This document shows, piece after piece, positions 54,226-63,626 of a DNA stretch of 64,000 bases. How positions within the stretch are numbered: the stretch's first letter is position 1; each line of letters begins with the position of its first letter. The position numbers and the translations under genes were made by a program. This stretch comes from Pedobacter africanus (GTDB lineage Bacteria; Bacteroidota; Bacteroidia; Sphingobacteriales; Sphingobacteriaceae), in the NCBI RefSeq assembly GCF_900176535.1, contig NZ_FWXT01000001.1, positions 3,224,001 to 3,288,000 of the forward strand, written 5' to 3'. The notes beneath the pieces were generated by a model that saw only the letters and a program-made list of their open reading frames with translations, was not told the DNA's origin and searched no databases.

Positions 54226-55883
54226 TTTACAGGCTTTAAGCCGATGTAAAAATTAGGGTCTGCCTGAAAAGATTTATTGGTTATCTGTGGATCCACAGTG
54301 GTTGTTTTCCATGCCTCAGAAGGGTAAATGTAACTGAAAACCCCAGGCTTTAATGAAACTTTGACTGGCATGTCAAAGTCTTTTACACTGGCCAGCCAAC
54401 GGTACTTAAGCAGCCCCCCGCTAATCTGGTATTCAAGTACCGGGATGTCTTTGGACCGCAGGTACTGATCGAATATTTTGCTCAGTTTCAATCCGCTTTG
54501 CGCAGTTATATAATCTTCTACCTGTTTTGTGGTTACAGTTTTGTGGTAAAACGTTTTGTTAAGACCGCGAAGAATATTCCTGAACTTCTTGTCATTGTTA
54601 ATCAGTTGCCGGATCAGGTGCAGCATGTTGGCGCCTTTGTAGTACATATCCCCTGAGCCTTCACTGTTCACATCGTAATGACCAATGATGGGCCTGTCGT
54701 TTTTGACATTTGCCCGGATGCCTTTTACATAGGCTGTAGCAGCTTCTTTGCCATACCTGCTTTCTGTAAACAGCGCTTCAGAATAGTTGGTGAAACTTTC
54801 ATGCACCCACATGTCGGCAATGTCTTTTGTGGTGATGTTGTTGCCAAACCATTCGTGACCGCTTTCGTGAATGGTAATGAAATCAAATTTCAGTCCCCAG
54901 CCAGAATCTGAGAGGTCGTTGCCCTGGTAACCTTTTCTAAAACCATTGCCATAGGCAATTGCACTTTGGTGCTCCATACCCAGATGGGGCGCCTGAACAA
55001 TTTTATAGCCATCTTCATAGAACGGATATGGGCCGAACCAATGTTCAAAAGACTGAAGCATGGGTTTTATATCTGCATCCCAATGCGGCCGGGCTTTGGT
55101 GCTGTCTTCCTGCAGTGACCAGAAGTCGAGCGATAGGTTGCCTTTTTCGCCTTTGTATTCTGCTGTCCAGTGTGCATATCTTCCAATATATAAAGTTACA
55201 TTGTAATTGTTAATGGGATTGGCTACAAACCAGTTGTACTGTGTATAGTTGCCGGGCTGCTGAACAATACTCCTTAGCCGCCCGTTAGACACCTCTTGCA
55301 AACCTTTTGGAACACTGATGCTGATGAGCATGCTGTCTACCTCATCACTCTGGTGGTCTTTGTTGGGCCACCATGAGCTTGCTCCAAAGCCCTGACAGGC
55401 CACAGAAACCCATGGGTTTCCTGATTTGTCTTTGCTGAAAATAAAGCCCCCGTCCCATGGCGGTCTTTTTGCAATGACAGGCTTCCCGGAATAATACACT
55501 GTGAAGCTTGCTTTTGCGCCCTTACTGATGGTTTTAGGAAAAGTTACAAAGACTGCATTAAACTCTCTTTTGAATTTCAGTTCCTGATTGTTGTAGACCA
55601 CTTTTTCTACTTTCAGGTTGCTAAAGAGGTCGAATTGCAATTGACTGAAGTTTTGAGTAGCCGTAAATTGAAACTCATTGCTGCCGCTGATGGATTTATT
55701 GTTGATGTCGACCTTTATATCCAGGTGATAGTATTTCAGGTCATAACAGCTGCGCAGCGGGGTTAACTTTCCTCTTAATGTATCGGCCCGTGAGTATTGC
55801 TGGGGTCCGTCCATCAGCTGTGCTGAAGCTGTGCCGGTTATGAAAAGCAGAAGGGCAATGGCAGTATACAGGAAGGTTTTCAT
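54222..55883 (-). CDS. M1 family metallopeptidase
   Basis: 553 residues with a signal peptide (LLLFITGTASAQ), so periplasmic or surface. The N-terminal beta domain (CYDLKYYHLDIKVDINNKSISGSNEFQFT) precedes the exopeptidase motif GMEHQSAIAYGN and the zinc site HESGHEWFGNNITTKDIADMWVHESFTNYSE at about residue 340, supplying the two His, the catalytic Glu and the third-ligand Glu. There is no large C-terminal helical domain, which is common in short Bacteroidota M1 enzymes. It removes N-terminal amino acids from peptides. The CocE/NonD hydrolase gene lies 6 bp upstream on the same strand, so they form an operon. Confidence 0.9.
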   Translation of the reverse strand: MKTFLYTAIALLLFITGTASAQLMDGPQQYSRADTLRGKLTPLRSCYDLKYYHLDIKVDINNKSISGSNEFQFTATQNFSQLQFDLFSNLKVEKVVYNNQELKFKREFNAVFVTFPKTISKGAKASFTVYYSGKPVIAKRPPWDGGFIFSKDKSGNPWVSVACQGFGASSWWPNKDHQSDEVDSMLISISVPKGLQEVSNGRLRSIVQQPGNYTQYNWFVANPINNYNVTLYIGRYAHWTAEYKGEKGNLSLDFWSLQEDSTKARPHWDADIKPMLQSFEHWFGPYPFYEDGYKIVQAPHLGMEHQSAIAYGNGFRKGYQGNDLSDSGWGLKFDFITIHESGHEWFGNNITTKDIADMWVHESFTNYSEALFTESRYGKEAATAYVKGIRANVKNDRPIIGHYDVNSEGSGDMYYKGANMLHLIRQLINNDKKFRNILRGLNKTFYHKTVTTKQVEDYITAQSGLKLSKIFDQYLRSKDIPVLEYQISGGLLKYRWLASVKDFDMPVKVSLKPGVFSYIYPSEAWKTTTVDPQITNKSFQADPNFYIGLKPVN

Positions 55884-55889
55884 TTGAGC

Positions 55890-57767
55890 TTATGGTTTTA
55901 ATACGGTAACGGTTATGGCCGAGGAATTGTGTACATCATGAAAAATCCGGTGCGTGGCTTTTTGGAAGTCACCCGGTTCCGCTTCATAAATGTTCATAAA
56001 CTGCTGTGGATTGCGGTCGGCCAGCGGAAACCATGAGTTTTGTACCTGTACCATGATCCGGTGGCCTTTTTTGAAGGTGTGGGCAACATCTGGGAGAGTG
56101 TAGTTCACTTTTGTTATTTCACCTGGAACCATTGCCTCAGGTTTTTCAAAGCTGTTCCGGTATTTGCCCCGCATGATCTCTGCCCGCACCAGCATCTGGT
56201 AACCGCCCATCACCAGGTTTTTCGGATTTGGATTCGGATTGGCTTCATCTTCAGGATACACATCTATGAGTTTTACCACGTAGTCTGCATCGGTACCTGT
56301 AGTAGAAACCACGAGTTTGGCCAATACCGGGCCGGTAAGTGTAATGTCAGTTGTGAGCGGTTTGGTCTTAAAAACCCGTACATCCGGTCTGCGCGAGGCG
56401 AAACGCTGATCATCGATCATGTACTCTCTCGATCTGCCTGTCATCACCCCGTCCTGTGAAGGTACCGGAGCGTTGGGGTCACTCACATATTCATCCCAGC
56501 TATCGGTTCGTTGCACCTTTTCAAAACTAAGCCCCCCGTTTGGTTGGAAATACAATGTTTTTTCCTCTGTTTCCTTCGGCGGCCAGGTATTAAAGCCTTT
56601 CCACTGGTTGCTTCCTGTAATAAAGATGTTGGCTTCCGCAGGTTTAAAGTTGCCTTCGTTTTTGAGGTGATATTTAAAAAAAGGGAGTTCAAAATTTTCC
56701 TGATACCAGCTGCTGGTCGGTTGCCCGAAGTCAATGTCTCCGAAGCTGCTGCCATTTCCCCTTACCCAGCCGCCATGAAACCAGGGGCCTGCAACCAGGA
56801 TGTTATTGGCTCCGGGGTTTTGTTTTTCAATAGATTTATAGGTTGCAAAAGTACCGTAGGCATCTTCGGCATCAAAGAAACCGCCTACTATCATTACTGC
56901 GGGCCTTATTCCTGTTAAATGCGGTTCGATGTTTCTTGCTTTCCAGAAAGTATCCAGGTTAGGGTGGGCAAACAAGTTGTTCCAGAATTTGATGCTGTCT
57001 GCAAAATATTTCTCTTTCAGGTTTTTAACAGAACCCTCTTCGAGATAAAACCGATATAGATCCTGGGTAGGAAATTTAAATCTTTTGGGCCCTTTGTCGG
57101 GTGTAATGGGGCTTGGTCTTGGTGCCCCAAACGTGCTCATAAAAGGAAATGCATCCGCAAGAAACAGGGTGCCGTTGTGGTGAAAATCATCACCAATGTA
57201 CCAGTCGGTAACCGGGGCTTGCGGTGAAACAGCTTTTAAGGCGGGATGGGCACCCGGCAGGGATGTTGTCGCATAAAACCCAGGATAGGAAATTCCATAG
57301 ATACCCACCTTCCCGTTATTGTTCCCGATATTTTTGATCAGCCAGTCTATGGTATCATAGGTGTCAGAACTTTCATCAATGTCTTTTTTGCTCTTTTTAC
57401 GGGCAACATGCGGTCTGATGTCTTCAAAGTCCCCCTCGCTCATCCATTTTCCCCTTACGTCCTGGTACACGAAAATAAAGCCTTCCCTCATTTCAGCAGG
57501 GAAATTGCCCAGGCTGGTTTTGTATTTGTCTTTGCCGTAGGGCGAAACGGTATAAGGTGTTCGGTTGAGCAGAATAGGATATTTTTTTGTTTTGTCTTTA
57601 GGAACATAAATCGAAGTGAAGAGCCTGATACCATCGCGCATAGGGATCAGCTGCTCCAGCTTGGTATAATGCTGCCTTACATATGCAGAATCTGTTTGCT
57701 GTGCATAGCCCGAAAGGTCATTAAAAAGAAAGAAAAATGCAACAACCAGAAATTTTAAAGAAGTCAT
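55890..57767 (-). CDS. CocE/NonD family hydrolase (alpha/beta-hydrolase, S15-like)
   Basis: 625 residues from the ATG at 57767, which yields a signal peptide (MTSLKFLVVAFFFLFNDLSGYAQ); an earlier ATG at 57842 would place this signal internally and overlap the region of the divergent lpd promoter. The family text is clear: MRDGIRLFTSIYVPKD, YVFQDVRGKWMSEGDFEDIRP-like (here VYQDVRGKWMSEGDFEDIRP), nucleophile Ser in GISYPGFYAT, and APVTDWYIGDDFHHNG. The C-terminal jelly-roll is PDVRVFKTKPLTTDITLTGPVLAKLVVSTTGTDADYVVKLIDVYP. Members hydrolyse esters or peptides with X-Pro or acyl groups; the substrate here is unknown. Coupled to the M1 peptidase, it suggests joint peptide breakdown. Confidence 0.88.
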   Translation of the reverse strand: MTSLKFLVVAFFFLFNDLSGYAQQTDSAYVRQHYTKLEQLIPMRDGIRLFTSIYVPKDKTKKYPILLNRTPYTVSPYGKDKYKTSLGNFPAEMREGFIFVYQDVRGKWMSEGDFEDIRPHVARKKSKKDIDESSDTYDTIDWLIKNIGNNNGKVGIYGISYPGFYATTSLPGAHPALKAVSPQAPVTDWYIGDDFHHNGTLFLADAFPFMSTFGAPRPSPITPDKGPKRFKFPTQDLYRFYLEEGSVKNLKEKYFADSIKFWNNLFAHPNLDTFWKARNIEPHLTGIRPAVMIVGGFFDAEDAYGTFATYKSIEKQNPGANNILVAGPWFHGGWVRGNGSSFGDIDFGQPTSSWYQENFELPFFKYHLKNEGNFKPAEANIFITGSNQWKGFNTWPPKETEEKTLYFQPNGGLSFEKVQRTDSWDEYVSDPNAPVPSQDGVMTGRSREYMIDDQRFASRRPDVRVFKTKPLTTDITLTGPVLAKLVVSTTGTDADYVVKLIDVYPEDEANPNPNPKNLVMGGYQMLVRAEIMRGKYRNSFEKPEAMVPGEITKVNYTLPDVAHTFKKGHRIMVQVQNSWFPLADRNPQQFMNIYEAEPGDFQKATHRIFHDVHNSSAITVTVLKP

Positions 57768-57855
57768 AGTCAGCGTTTGTTTAAAGCATAAATATATGGA
57801 ATTGCATACTGAATACGGGATAGGTTTATTAACTTTACGCAAAAAAATCCTTAAT

Positions 57856-59259
57856 ATGCAATACGATGTAGTTGTAATTGGCTCGGGCCCGGGCGGTTAT
57901 GTTGGAGCAATCAGATGTGCCCAATTAGGCTTAAAAACGGCAGTTATAGAAAAGTATAAAACTTTTGGTGGTACCTGTTTAAATGTAGGTTGTATTCCTT
58001 CAAAAGCACTGTTAGATTCTTCAGAGCATTTTCATAACGCAGCTCATACGTTTCAGACACATGGCATCAATTTGAAAGATCTGAAGGTTGATATGCCGCA
58101 GATGATCGCACGTAAAAATGATGTGGTAGCTCAAAATACAGCAGGCATACAATATCTTTTCAAAAAAAATAAGATAGATGCATTTGAGGGGGTAGGCTCT
58201 TTTGTTGACAAGAACACGATTAAAATTACCAAAGATGGTAAATCGGAAACCATAACAGCAAAAAATGTAATCATTGCTTCAGGTTCCAAGCCTACTGCAC
58301 TGCCTTTTTTGCCAATTGACAAAAAAAGGATCATTACTTCTACGGAGGCTTTGAACATTACTGAGGTGCCAAAACAAATGATTGTGATTGGTGGCGGGGT
58401 AATCGGTCTGGAGCTGGGGTCTGTTTACGCACGTCTGGGCACTAAAGTTTCTGTCATTGAATTTATGCCTTCTATTATCGGAACTATGGATGCCGGCCTG
58501 GGGAAAGAGTTACAGCGTGTTTTGAAAAAATCGCTTGGCATGGAGTTCTTTATGGGGCATAAAGTTACCGGAGCAACGGTTAAAGGTAAAAAGGTTACGG
58601 TAACTGCCAATAATGCAAAAGGCGAGGAAGTTAAATTTGAAGCCGATTATTGTATTGTTGCAGTAGGACGTACTGCTTATACAGATGGGCTGGGATTGGA
58701 AAACATTGGCATTAAAACCGAAGAAAGAGGCAATAAAATCCCTGTGAACGACCATCTGGAAACCTCCGTTCCTGGTGTTTATGCAATTGGTGATGTAATT
58801 AAAGGTGCCATGCTGGCGCATAAAGCCGAAGATGAAGGCGTATATGTTGCAGAAAGAATAGCGGGGCAAAAGCCGCACATTAATTATAACCTTATCCCTG
58901 GTGTGGTTTATACCTGGCCGGAAGTCGCTTCAGTGGGCTATACCGAGGAGCAGCTGAAAGAAAACGGTGTTCAATATAAAGCAGGATCGTTTCCTTTTAA
59001 AGCCAGTGGCAGGGCTAAGGCAAGTATGGATACCGATGGATTTGTAAAGGTATTGGCAGATGCAAAGACTGATGAGATATTAGGCGTGCATATGATTGGC
59101 CCACGCGCTGCAGATATGATTGCTGAAGCTGTGGTAGCGATGGAATTCCGTGCTTCGGCAGAAGATATTGCCAGGATATGCCATGCGCACCCTACTTATA
59201 CGGAGGCCATGAAAGAAGCAGCTATGGCAGCTACTGAAAACAGGGCCATACACATTTAA
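57856..59259 (+). CDS. lpdA: Dihydrolipoyl dehydrogenase (E3)
   Basis: 467 residues from ATG 57856 (MQYDVVVIGSGPGGYVGAIRCAQLG); a longer frame from 57796 adds 20 residues with no match to the family. FAD loop GSGPGGYVG at 9-17, redox disulphide C41-C46 in GGTCLNVGCIPSK, NAD-binding GGGVIGLELGSVYARLG, YAIGDV near the second FAD contact, and the base pair His-Glu in HAHPTYTEAMKEAA. It reoxidises lipoamide for the 2-oxoglutarate and other dehydrogenase complexes. A weak promoter-like pair, TTG 57802-57804 and TAGGTTTA 57821-57828, lies upstream. It ends in a hairpin terminator. A flavin disulphide reductase of other specificity is unlikely. Confidence 0.94.
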   Translation: MQYDVVVIGSGPGGYVGAIRCAQLGLKTAVIEKYKTFGGTCLNVGCIPSKALLDSSEHFHNAAHTFQTHGINLKDLKVDMPQMIARKNDVVAQNTAGIQYLFKKNKIDAFEGVGSFVDKNTIKITKDGKSETITAKNVIIASGSKPTALPFLPIDKKRIITSTEALNITEVPKQMIVIGGGVIGLELGSVYARLGTKVSVIEFMPSIIGTMDAGLGKELQRVLKKSLGMEFFMGHKVTGATVKGKKVTVTANNAKGEEVKFEADYCIVAVGRTAYTDGLGLENIGIKTEERGNKIPVNDHLETSVPGVYAIGDVIKGAMLAHKAEDEGVYVAERIAGQKPHINYNLIPGVVYTWPEVASVGYTEEQLKENGVQYKAGSFPFKASGRAKASMDTDGFVKVLADAKTDEILGVHMIGPRAADMIAEAVVAMEFRASAEDIARICHAHPTYTEAMKEAAMAATENRAIHI

Positions 59260-59276
59260 CAAGAATTATTTGTTTG

Positions 59277-59310
59277 AAAAAGGGAGGTTTAATTAAAGCC
59301 TCCCTTTTTT
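59277..59310 (+). terminator. Intrinsic terminator of lpdA
   Basis: AAAAGGGAGGTTT (59278-59290) pairs with AAA-G-CCTCCCTTTT (from 59295) around AATT, with one bulged G, followed by a T-run. A related GGGAGG/CCTCCC hairpin ends the M61 gene. Confidence 0.82.
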
Positions 59311-59500
59311 ATGCGCTTAGCTAATATTTTATGAAGTAAAAATAGGGGTATTGGCATGGGGCTGATTTGAAGTGTTGAGCCCTTATCTTCACCCTTTGTT
59401 CGGAGATTGGTGTGCCCTTGCCCTCAAAAAGTACCTTTTTCCGAAGCAAAGGCAGAGCCAGCGGATAACCAGGGCAGTTGCAGCCCCCTCGCAGTCCCCT

Positions 59501-60325
59501 TTATGGCCCTTCTTTGCTGGCCTTTTGTTTTAACTGTGGATAGGCTTGATACAAAACCTTGATGGCAATTTCGATCAGCCTCAGGTTTTCATCGTAATGT
59601 CCATGCTGTACTTCCACATTGATGTATGGGATTTTGTTGAGCATTGCATAGATGGATAAAGAGCCATCGTCTGGCGCATTTGCAGATTGTAAAACCACAT
59701 TCACGTTTTCTTTTTTGAGCCCATTGAATAATTTAAGATCAGTAACAAAAACCAGATCGTCGGGGTCCATCCCAAAATTAATATACACAGAATCTGCACT
59801 TGTTTCCAGCTCATAACCTTTCAGATAGGATGCAATGCCGAAATCTCCATCCGTATTGTTGTGCAGGGTAAAGATGTAGCCCTGTTTTTCAGGATCATAA
59901 AGCTGCAATATGGTTTTTGCGCCACGTTCCAGGTGCTTTACCACATCGTCGTCTACAAGCCCATACTTTTCAATCCCTATTGGAAGGCCTTTTTTGGTAT
60001 AAATGCTGTTGGGGTCTGTCTGGAACCTTTCTCCCTGGTTCGACAGCCTGAAATTTCTGATGCCGCCGTATTGGCAGTCGATCAGTGTTCCTCCGCTAAA
60101 CCTGATGTATTCAAATGCTGCTTTTACACCGGTGTCCTCATCATCATGTATAGCCAGAAACTGAATTCCGGGCGTGCGGTAGGTATATCTGACCAGATTT
60201 ACGGTCAGGTCGTTCATCGCAATCCTGGTGGTGTCTGAAACAATCCCTTCAAATACAGGAGGGTGTTGGGCCTGTGCCGGAAATAAAAGACAAAGCAATA
60301 TAATTAAGGTGTTGTATTTCAGCAT
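59501..60325 (-). CDS. Secreted protein of unknown function, M14 carboxypeptidase-like metal site
   Basis: 274 residues with a signal peptide (MLKYNTLIILLCLLFPAQAQ). I do not recognise a named family. Several strongly patterned segments suggest an enzyme: FLAIHDDEDTG (an H-x-x-E pair), YGGIRNFRLSNQG, FQTDPNSIYTKKG, YIFTLHNNTDGDFGIASY and IPYINVEVQHGHYDENL. Their order (HxxE, then a single His, then a Glu near the end) resembles the zinc ligands and catalytic Glu of M14 carboxypeptidases and related amidases, so a peptidase or amidohydrolase acting in the periplasm is a reasonable guess. It is flanked by terminators on both sides and looks monocistronic. Confidence 0.6.
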   Translation of the reverse strand: MLKYNTLIILLCLLFPAQAQHPPVFEGIVSDTTRIAMNDLTVNLVRYTYRTPGIQFLAIHDDEDTGVKAAFEYIRFSGGTLIDCQYGGIRNFRLSNQGERFQTDPNSIYTKKGLPIGIEKYGLVDDDVVKHLERGAKTILQLYDPEKQGYIFTLHNNTDGDFGIASYLKGYELETSADSVYINFGMDPDDLVFVTDLKLFNGLKKENVNVVLQSANAPDDGSLSIYAMLNKIPYINVEVQHGHYDENLRLIEIAIKVLYQAYPQLKQKASKEGP

Positions 60326-60372
60326 GCTGTAATTATACAGCTTTGGATTGAAAATTGTTTGGTCGGGAAAAC

Positions 60373-60404
60373 AAAAAGAGGAACTTTTCAGGGTTCCTCT
60401 TTCT
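60373..60404 (-). terminator. Intrinsic terminator of the second RND operon
   Basis: AAAGAGGAAC (60375-60384) pairs with GTTCCTCTTT (60393-60402) around an 8-nt loop. Read on the - strand the stem is followed by TTGTTTT. It lies just after the stop of the permease gene. Confidence 0.78.
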
Positions 60405-60424
60405 TATTCGGATATGTTATAGGA

Positions 60425-63400
60425 TTACTTTACCTCTTCAAGATCGTACTCTAAAACATCTTTGTGGTCATATGGCTCAACCAGCAATTCGTCTATCGTC
60501 TTACCTTTTTTATTGAAGCCTAATTTTTCCAATATGATGTCGAAAATCAGGTAAACCACAGGTACAACGATCAGGGTCAAAAACAGGGAACTGGTTAATC
60601 CGCCTACGATAACCCAGGCCAGACCATTTTTCCATTCTGCACCGGCACCACTTGCCAGGGCAATAGGAAGCATACCAAAAATCATGGCTATAGTAGTCAT
60701 CAAAATCGGACGCAAACGTGCGTGGTTAGCTAAAATTAACGCTTCTATCGTTGATTTTCCTTCTGCTTTCATGTGGTTGGTAAAATCGACAAGGATAATT
60801 GCGTTTTTGGCCACAAGCCCCATCAGCATGATAAAACCTAAAATGGTAAAAATACCGATAGAGTTGTTTGTGAGCGCAAGCGCAAGGAAAGCCCCGATCA
60901 ATGCCAGTGGCAGCGAGAACATCACCACAAATGGGTAAACAAAACTGTCATACAATGCCACCATAATCAGGTATACCAGAATGATGGATGCCATTAAGGC
61001 AATGCCCAGTGTACCAAAGCCTTCAGCCTGGTTTTCCTGATCACCAGCCCAGGTGTAGCTCACGCCTATAGGGGCTTTCATCTTCCCGTTTTCCTGAAGT
61101 TCTTTCAGCTTGGCCTGGAATTCGGCAACTACCGTTCCTGTTGGCCTACCGATAGACTGTGCCTTAACCGAAACTGAAGTAGATTTGTTTAAACGCTCCA
61201 GCTGACTTGGTCCTGAACCTTCTGTAATGGTAGCAAATTGTGACAGTTTGATCTGTGCACCCTGATTGTTTACAAAGACCAGATTACGTACATCATCCAC
61301 ATTTTTTCTGTTGAAATCCTGATATTGGATATTGATGTCGTATTCATACTCACCTTTCCTGTATTTACCATCGGTGTTTCCAGCAAAGGCGGTTTGCATG
61401 GTGGCACCTACAGTTTGCAGGGTTAAGCCTAAAGCCGACATCTTATCCCGGTCTACCTGAACGTTGATCTCAGGTGTTCCTTTTTCAACAGACAATTTAA
61501 TCTCTGTCGCACCTGGAATTTTTGCAAGGACCTTTTGTGCCCCTTCGGCATATTTTAATGCGCTGTCCAGGTCAGATCCCATTACAACCAATTGTATCGG
61601 TGCGTTTTCGGCAATACCCAGGATACTGATCGGAACGGTTTTAACTTTTGCACCTACCAGTTCTTTGGCAAGGGCACGACTCATCTTTGTTGCAAAAATA
61701 TCTGAAGAAACACCTTCACGCTGGTCGCGTTCAACCAGCTTAACGTTGATCTCCGATTTATAGGCTGTAGCCTGGGTTCCGCCGAAGTCACCGCTGGCCT
61801 GTCCCACTGTGGTAATCAACTGCGTAATTTCAGGTTGTTTGCTTAAGAATGCTTCGGCACGTTGGGTATAGAAATTGGTTTGCGACAAAGGCGCATCTTT
61901 AGGCAATTCAATCTGCACCAGGAACTCCCCTTTATCAGATTTTGGGAAGAACTCTGAACCGATAAAGCCCGCAACAGCTAACCATATTGACGCAATAAAC
62001 AACACTACAATTGCTAAAATGGTACGTCTTTTATGGTTTAAAGACCATTTTAAAATGTTTGTAACCCAAAGGGTGAATTTTTTCAATTGCTTTTCAAACC
62101 AAAGGATAAAGCGGCCGAAGACGTTCTTGCCTTCAATATGTTCCAGTTTACCATACCTCGAAAAAAGGAGCGGTACAATGGTAAATGAGGCCAGCAAGGA
62201 AAGTAGTGTTGCAATAATTACAACCACACAGAACTGTCTTAAAATGTTGGAAACCAGGCCTGTACTTACGGCGATAGGGAAGAAAACGACTACAATTACA
62301 AAGGTAATGGAAACAACTGTAAAACCAATTTCCCTTGTAGCATCTGAAGCGGCCCTCACTTTGTTTTTACCCATCTCCATGTGTCGCTGGATGTTTTCCA
62401 GTACCACAATCGCGTCATCCACAAGGATACCTACCACCAGCGAAAGCCCCAGTAAGGACATCAGGTTTAAGGTAAAGCCAAACAGACCGATACCAATAAA
62501 AGTTGCAATTAATGAGGCAGGGATAGATACCATTACAATTAACGCGTTCCTCAAACTATGCAGGAAGAACAACATTACAAATGCTACCAGCACTACTGCC
62601 AGCATTAAATCGTGAATAACCGCATCTGCAGATTCCAAAGTGAAAATAGAGCTGTCGTTTACGATCTTAATGTCCAGATTGTTGGCTGCATATTCTACCT
62701 TAAGCTTTTCAATAATGGCATGTACACCTTTACTTACTTCTACGGCATTTGCATCACTTTGTTTAATGATCTGAATGGCAATCGCACCTTTTCTGTTGAT
62801 ACGGGCTAGTTTTTCTGTTTCTTTCTGAGCATCCTGTACATCGGCAACATCGCGCAGGCGGATTTGAGAACCATCTTTGGAGGTGGTCAGTACCAGGTTC
62901 CTCAATTCATCCAGGTTTCTGTATTTACCAGATAAACGGATTAAAACGTCCTGGTTTTCTGTTTTTACACTCCCTGTAGGGAAATCCAGGTTCGAAGTCA
63001 GGATCATCTGTTGCACCTGTGGTACAGAAAGGTTGTAGCCTTGTAGTTTATCTGCATCCAATGATACCTGGATCTCTCTTTCGGAACCACCAATCAGGTT
63101 AACCTGGGCAATACCGCTCACCCTCGAAATTACCGGGGCAATCCTTTGGTCCATCAGATCATAAAAGCTGATGTCGTCCATTTTTGCAGAGGCCGACATC
63201 GTGATCACCGGTAAATCATCCAAAGAGAATTTACTTAAGGATGGTGTTTTTACATCTTCAGGCAGTTCTGATAAAATGGCGTTTACCTTACGTTGCGCAT
63301 CATTTAGGGAAATGTCAATATTGGCTTTATCTGTTAAGGTAATGGTAACGGTAGATAAACTCTCAAATGAAACTGCGTTTATTTTTTTGATGTTTTCCAT

Positions 63401-63619
63401 TGACGATACCGCATCTTCGATCTTCTTGGTTACGGTATTCTCTACCTCGGCAGGGGATGCTCCCGGGTAAATGGTTGAAATAGATACTACGTTGTTTGAG
63501 AATTTTGGCAATAACTCATAACCCAACGAAAAGTAACTCAACAGCCCCAGCAGGGTAAGTGCGGTAAACACCACAATTACCAGGGAGGGCCTTTTTATCG
63601 ATATATCTGTTATCTTCAT
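60425..63619 (-). CDS. RND efflux permease (HAE1/AcrB family), second system
   Basis: 1064 residues, full length. The N-terminus MKITDISIKRPSLVIVVFTALTLLGLLSYFSLGYELLPKF is typical, the proton-relay aspartates are in VVGILVDDAIVVLENIQRHM, and the second half carries PLALIGAFLALALTNNSIG and GLVAKNAIILVDFTNHMKAEGKSTIEA. It differs markedly from the permease at 24891, so this is a separate pump and not a recent duplicate. The adaptor gene lies upstream on the same strand with a 7-bp gap. No TolC gene follows within the operon; it would need one from elsewhere or one encoded upstream, outside this window. Substrate unknown. Confidence 0.93.
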   Translation of the reverse strand: MKITDISIKRPSLVIVVFTALTLLGLLSYFSLGYELLPKFSNNVVSISTIYPGASPAEVENTVTKKIEDAVSSMENIKKINAVSFESLSTVTITLTDKANIDISLNDAQRKVNAILSELPEDVKTPSLSKFSLDDLPVITMSASAKMDDISFYDLMDQRIAPVISRVSGIAQVNLIGGSEREIQVSLDADKLQGYNLSVPQVQQMILTSNLDFPTGSVKTENQDVLIRLSGKYRNLDELRNLVLTTSKDGSQIRLRDVADVQDAQKETEKLARINRKGAIAIQIIKQSDANAVEVSKGVHAIIEKLKVEYAANNLDIKIVNDSSIFTLESADAVIHDLMLAVVLVAFVMLFFLHSLRNALIVMVSIPASLIATFIGIGLFGFTLNLMSLLGLSLVVGILVDDAIVVLENIQRHMEMGKNKVRAASDATREIGFTVVSITFVIVVVFFPIAVSTGLVSNILRQFCVVVIIATLLSLLASFTIVPLLFSRYGKLEHIEGKNVFGRFILWFEKQLKKFTLWVTNILKWSLNHKRRTILAIVVLFIASIWLAVAGFIGSEFFPKSDKGEFLVQIELPKDAPLSQTNFYTQRAEAFLSKQPEITQLITTVGQASGDFGGTQATAYKSEINVKLVERDQREGVSSDIFATKMSRALAKELVGAKVKTVPISILGIAENAPIQLVVMGSDLDSALKYAEGAQKVLAKIPGATEIKLSVEKGTPEINVQVDRDKMSALGLTLQTVGATMQTAFAGNTDGKYRKGEYEYDINIQYQDFNRKNVDDVRNLVFVNNQGAQIKLSQFATITEGSGPSQLERLNKSTSVSVKAQSIGRPTGTVVAEFQAKLKELQENGKMKAPIGVSYTWAGDQENQAEGFGTLGIALMASIILVYLIMVALYDSFVYPFVVMFSLPLALIGAFLALALTNNSIGIFTILGFIMLMGLVAKNAIILVDFTNHMKAEGKSTIEALILANHARLRPILMTTIAMIFGMLPIALASGAGAEWKNGLAWVIVGGLTSSLFLTLIVVPVVYLIFDIILEKLGFNKKGKTIDELLVEPYDHKDVLEYDLEEVK

Positions 63620-63626
63620 CTTCTTT

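Noticed and set aside
57796..57855. Upstream ATG of lpdA
   Set aside because: The added residues show no similarity to dihydrolipoyl dehydrogenases, and MQYDVVVIGSGPGG is the usual N-terminus.
59311..59500. Possible small gene or RNA in the gap after lpdA
   Set aside because: No convincing frame or hairpin beyond the lpdA terminator; only a GC-richer tract next to the stop of the M14-like gene.
61875..62615. 246-codon + strand frame opposite the second RND permease
   Set aside because: The permease is full length with all motifs; the antisense text is Thr/Ile-rich shadow sequence. The same holds for similar frames opposite the first permease.
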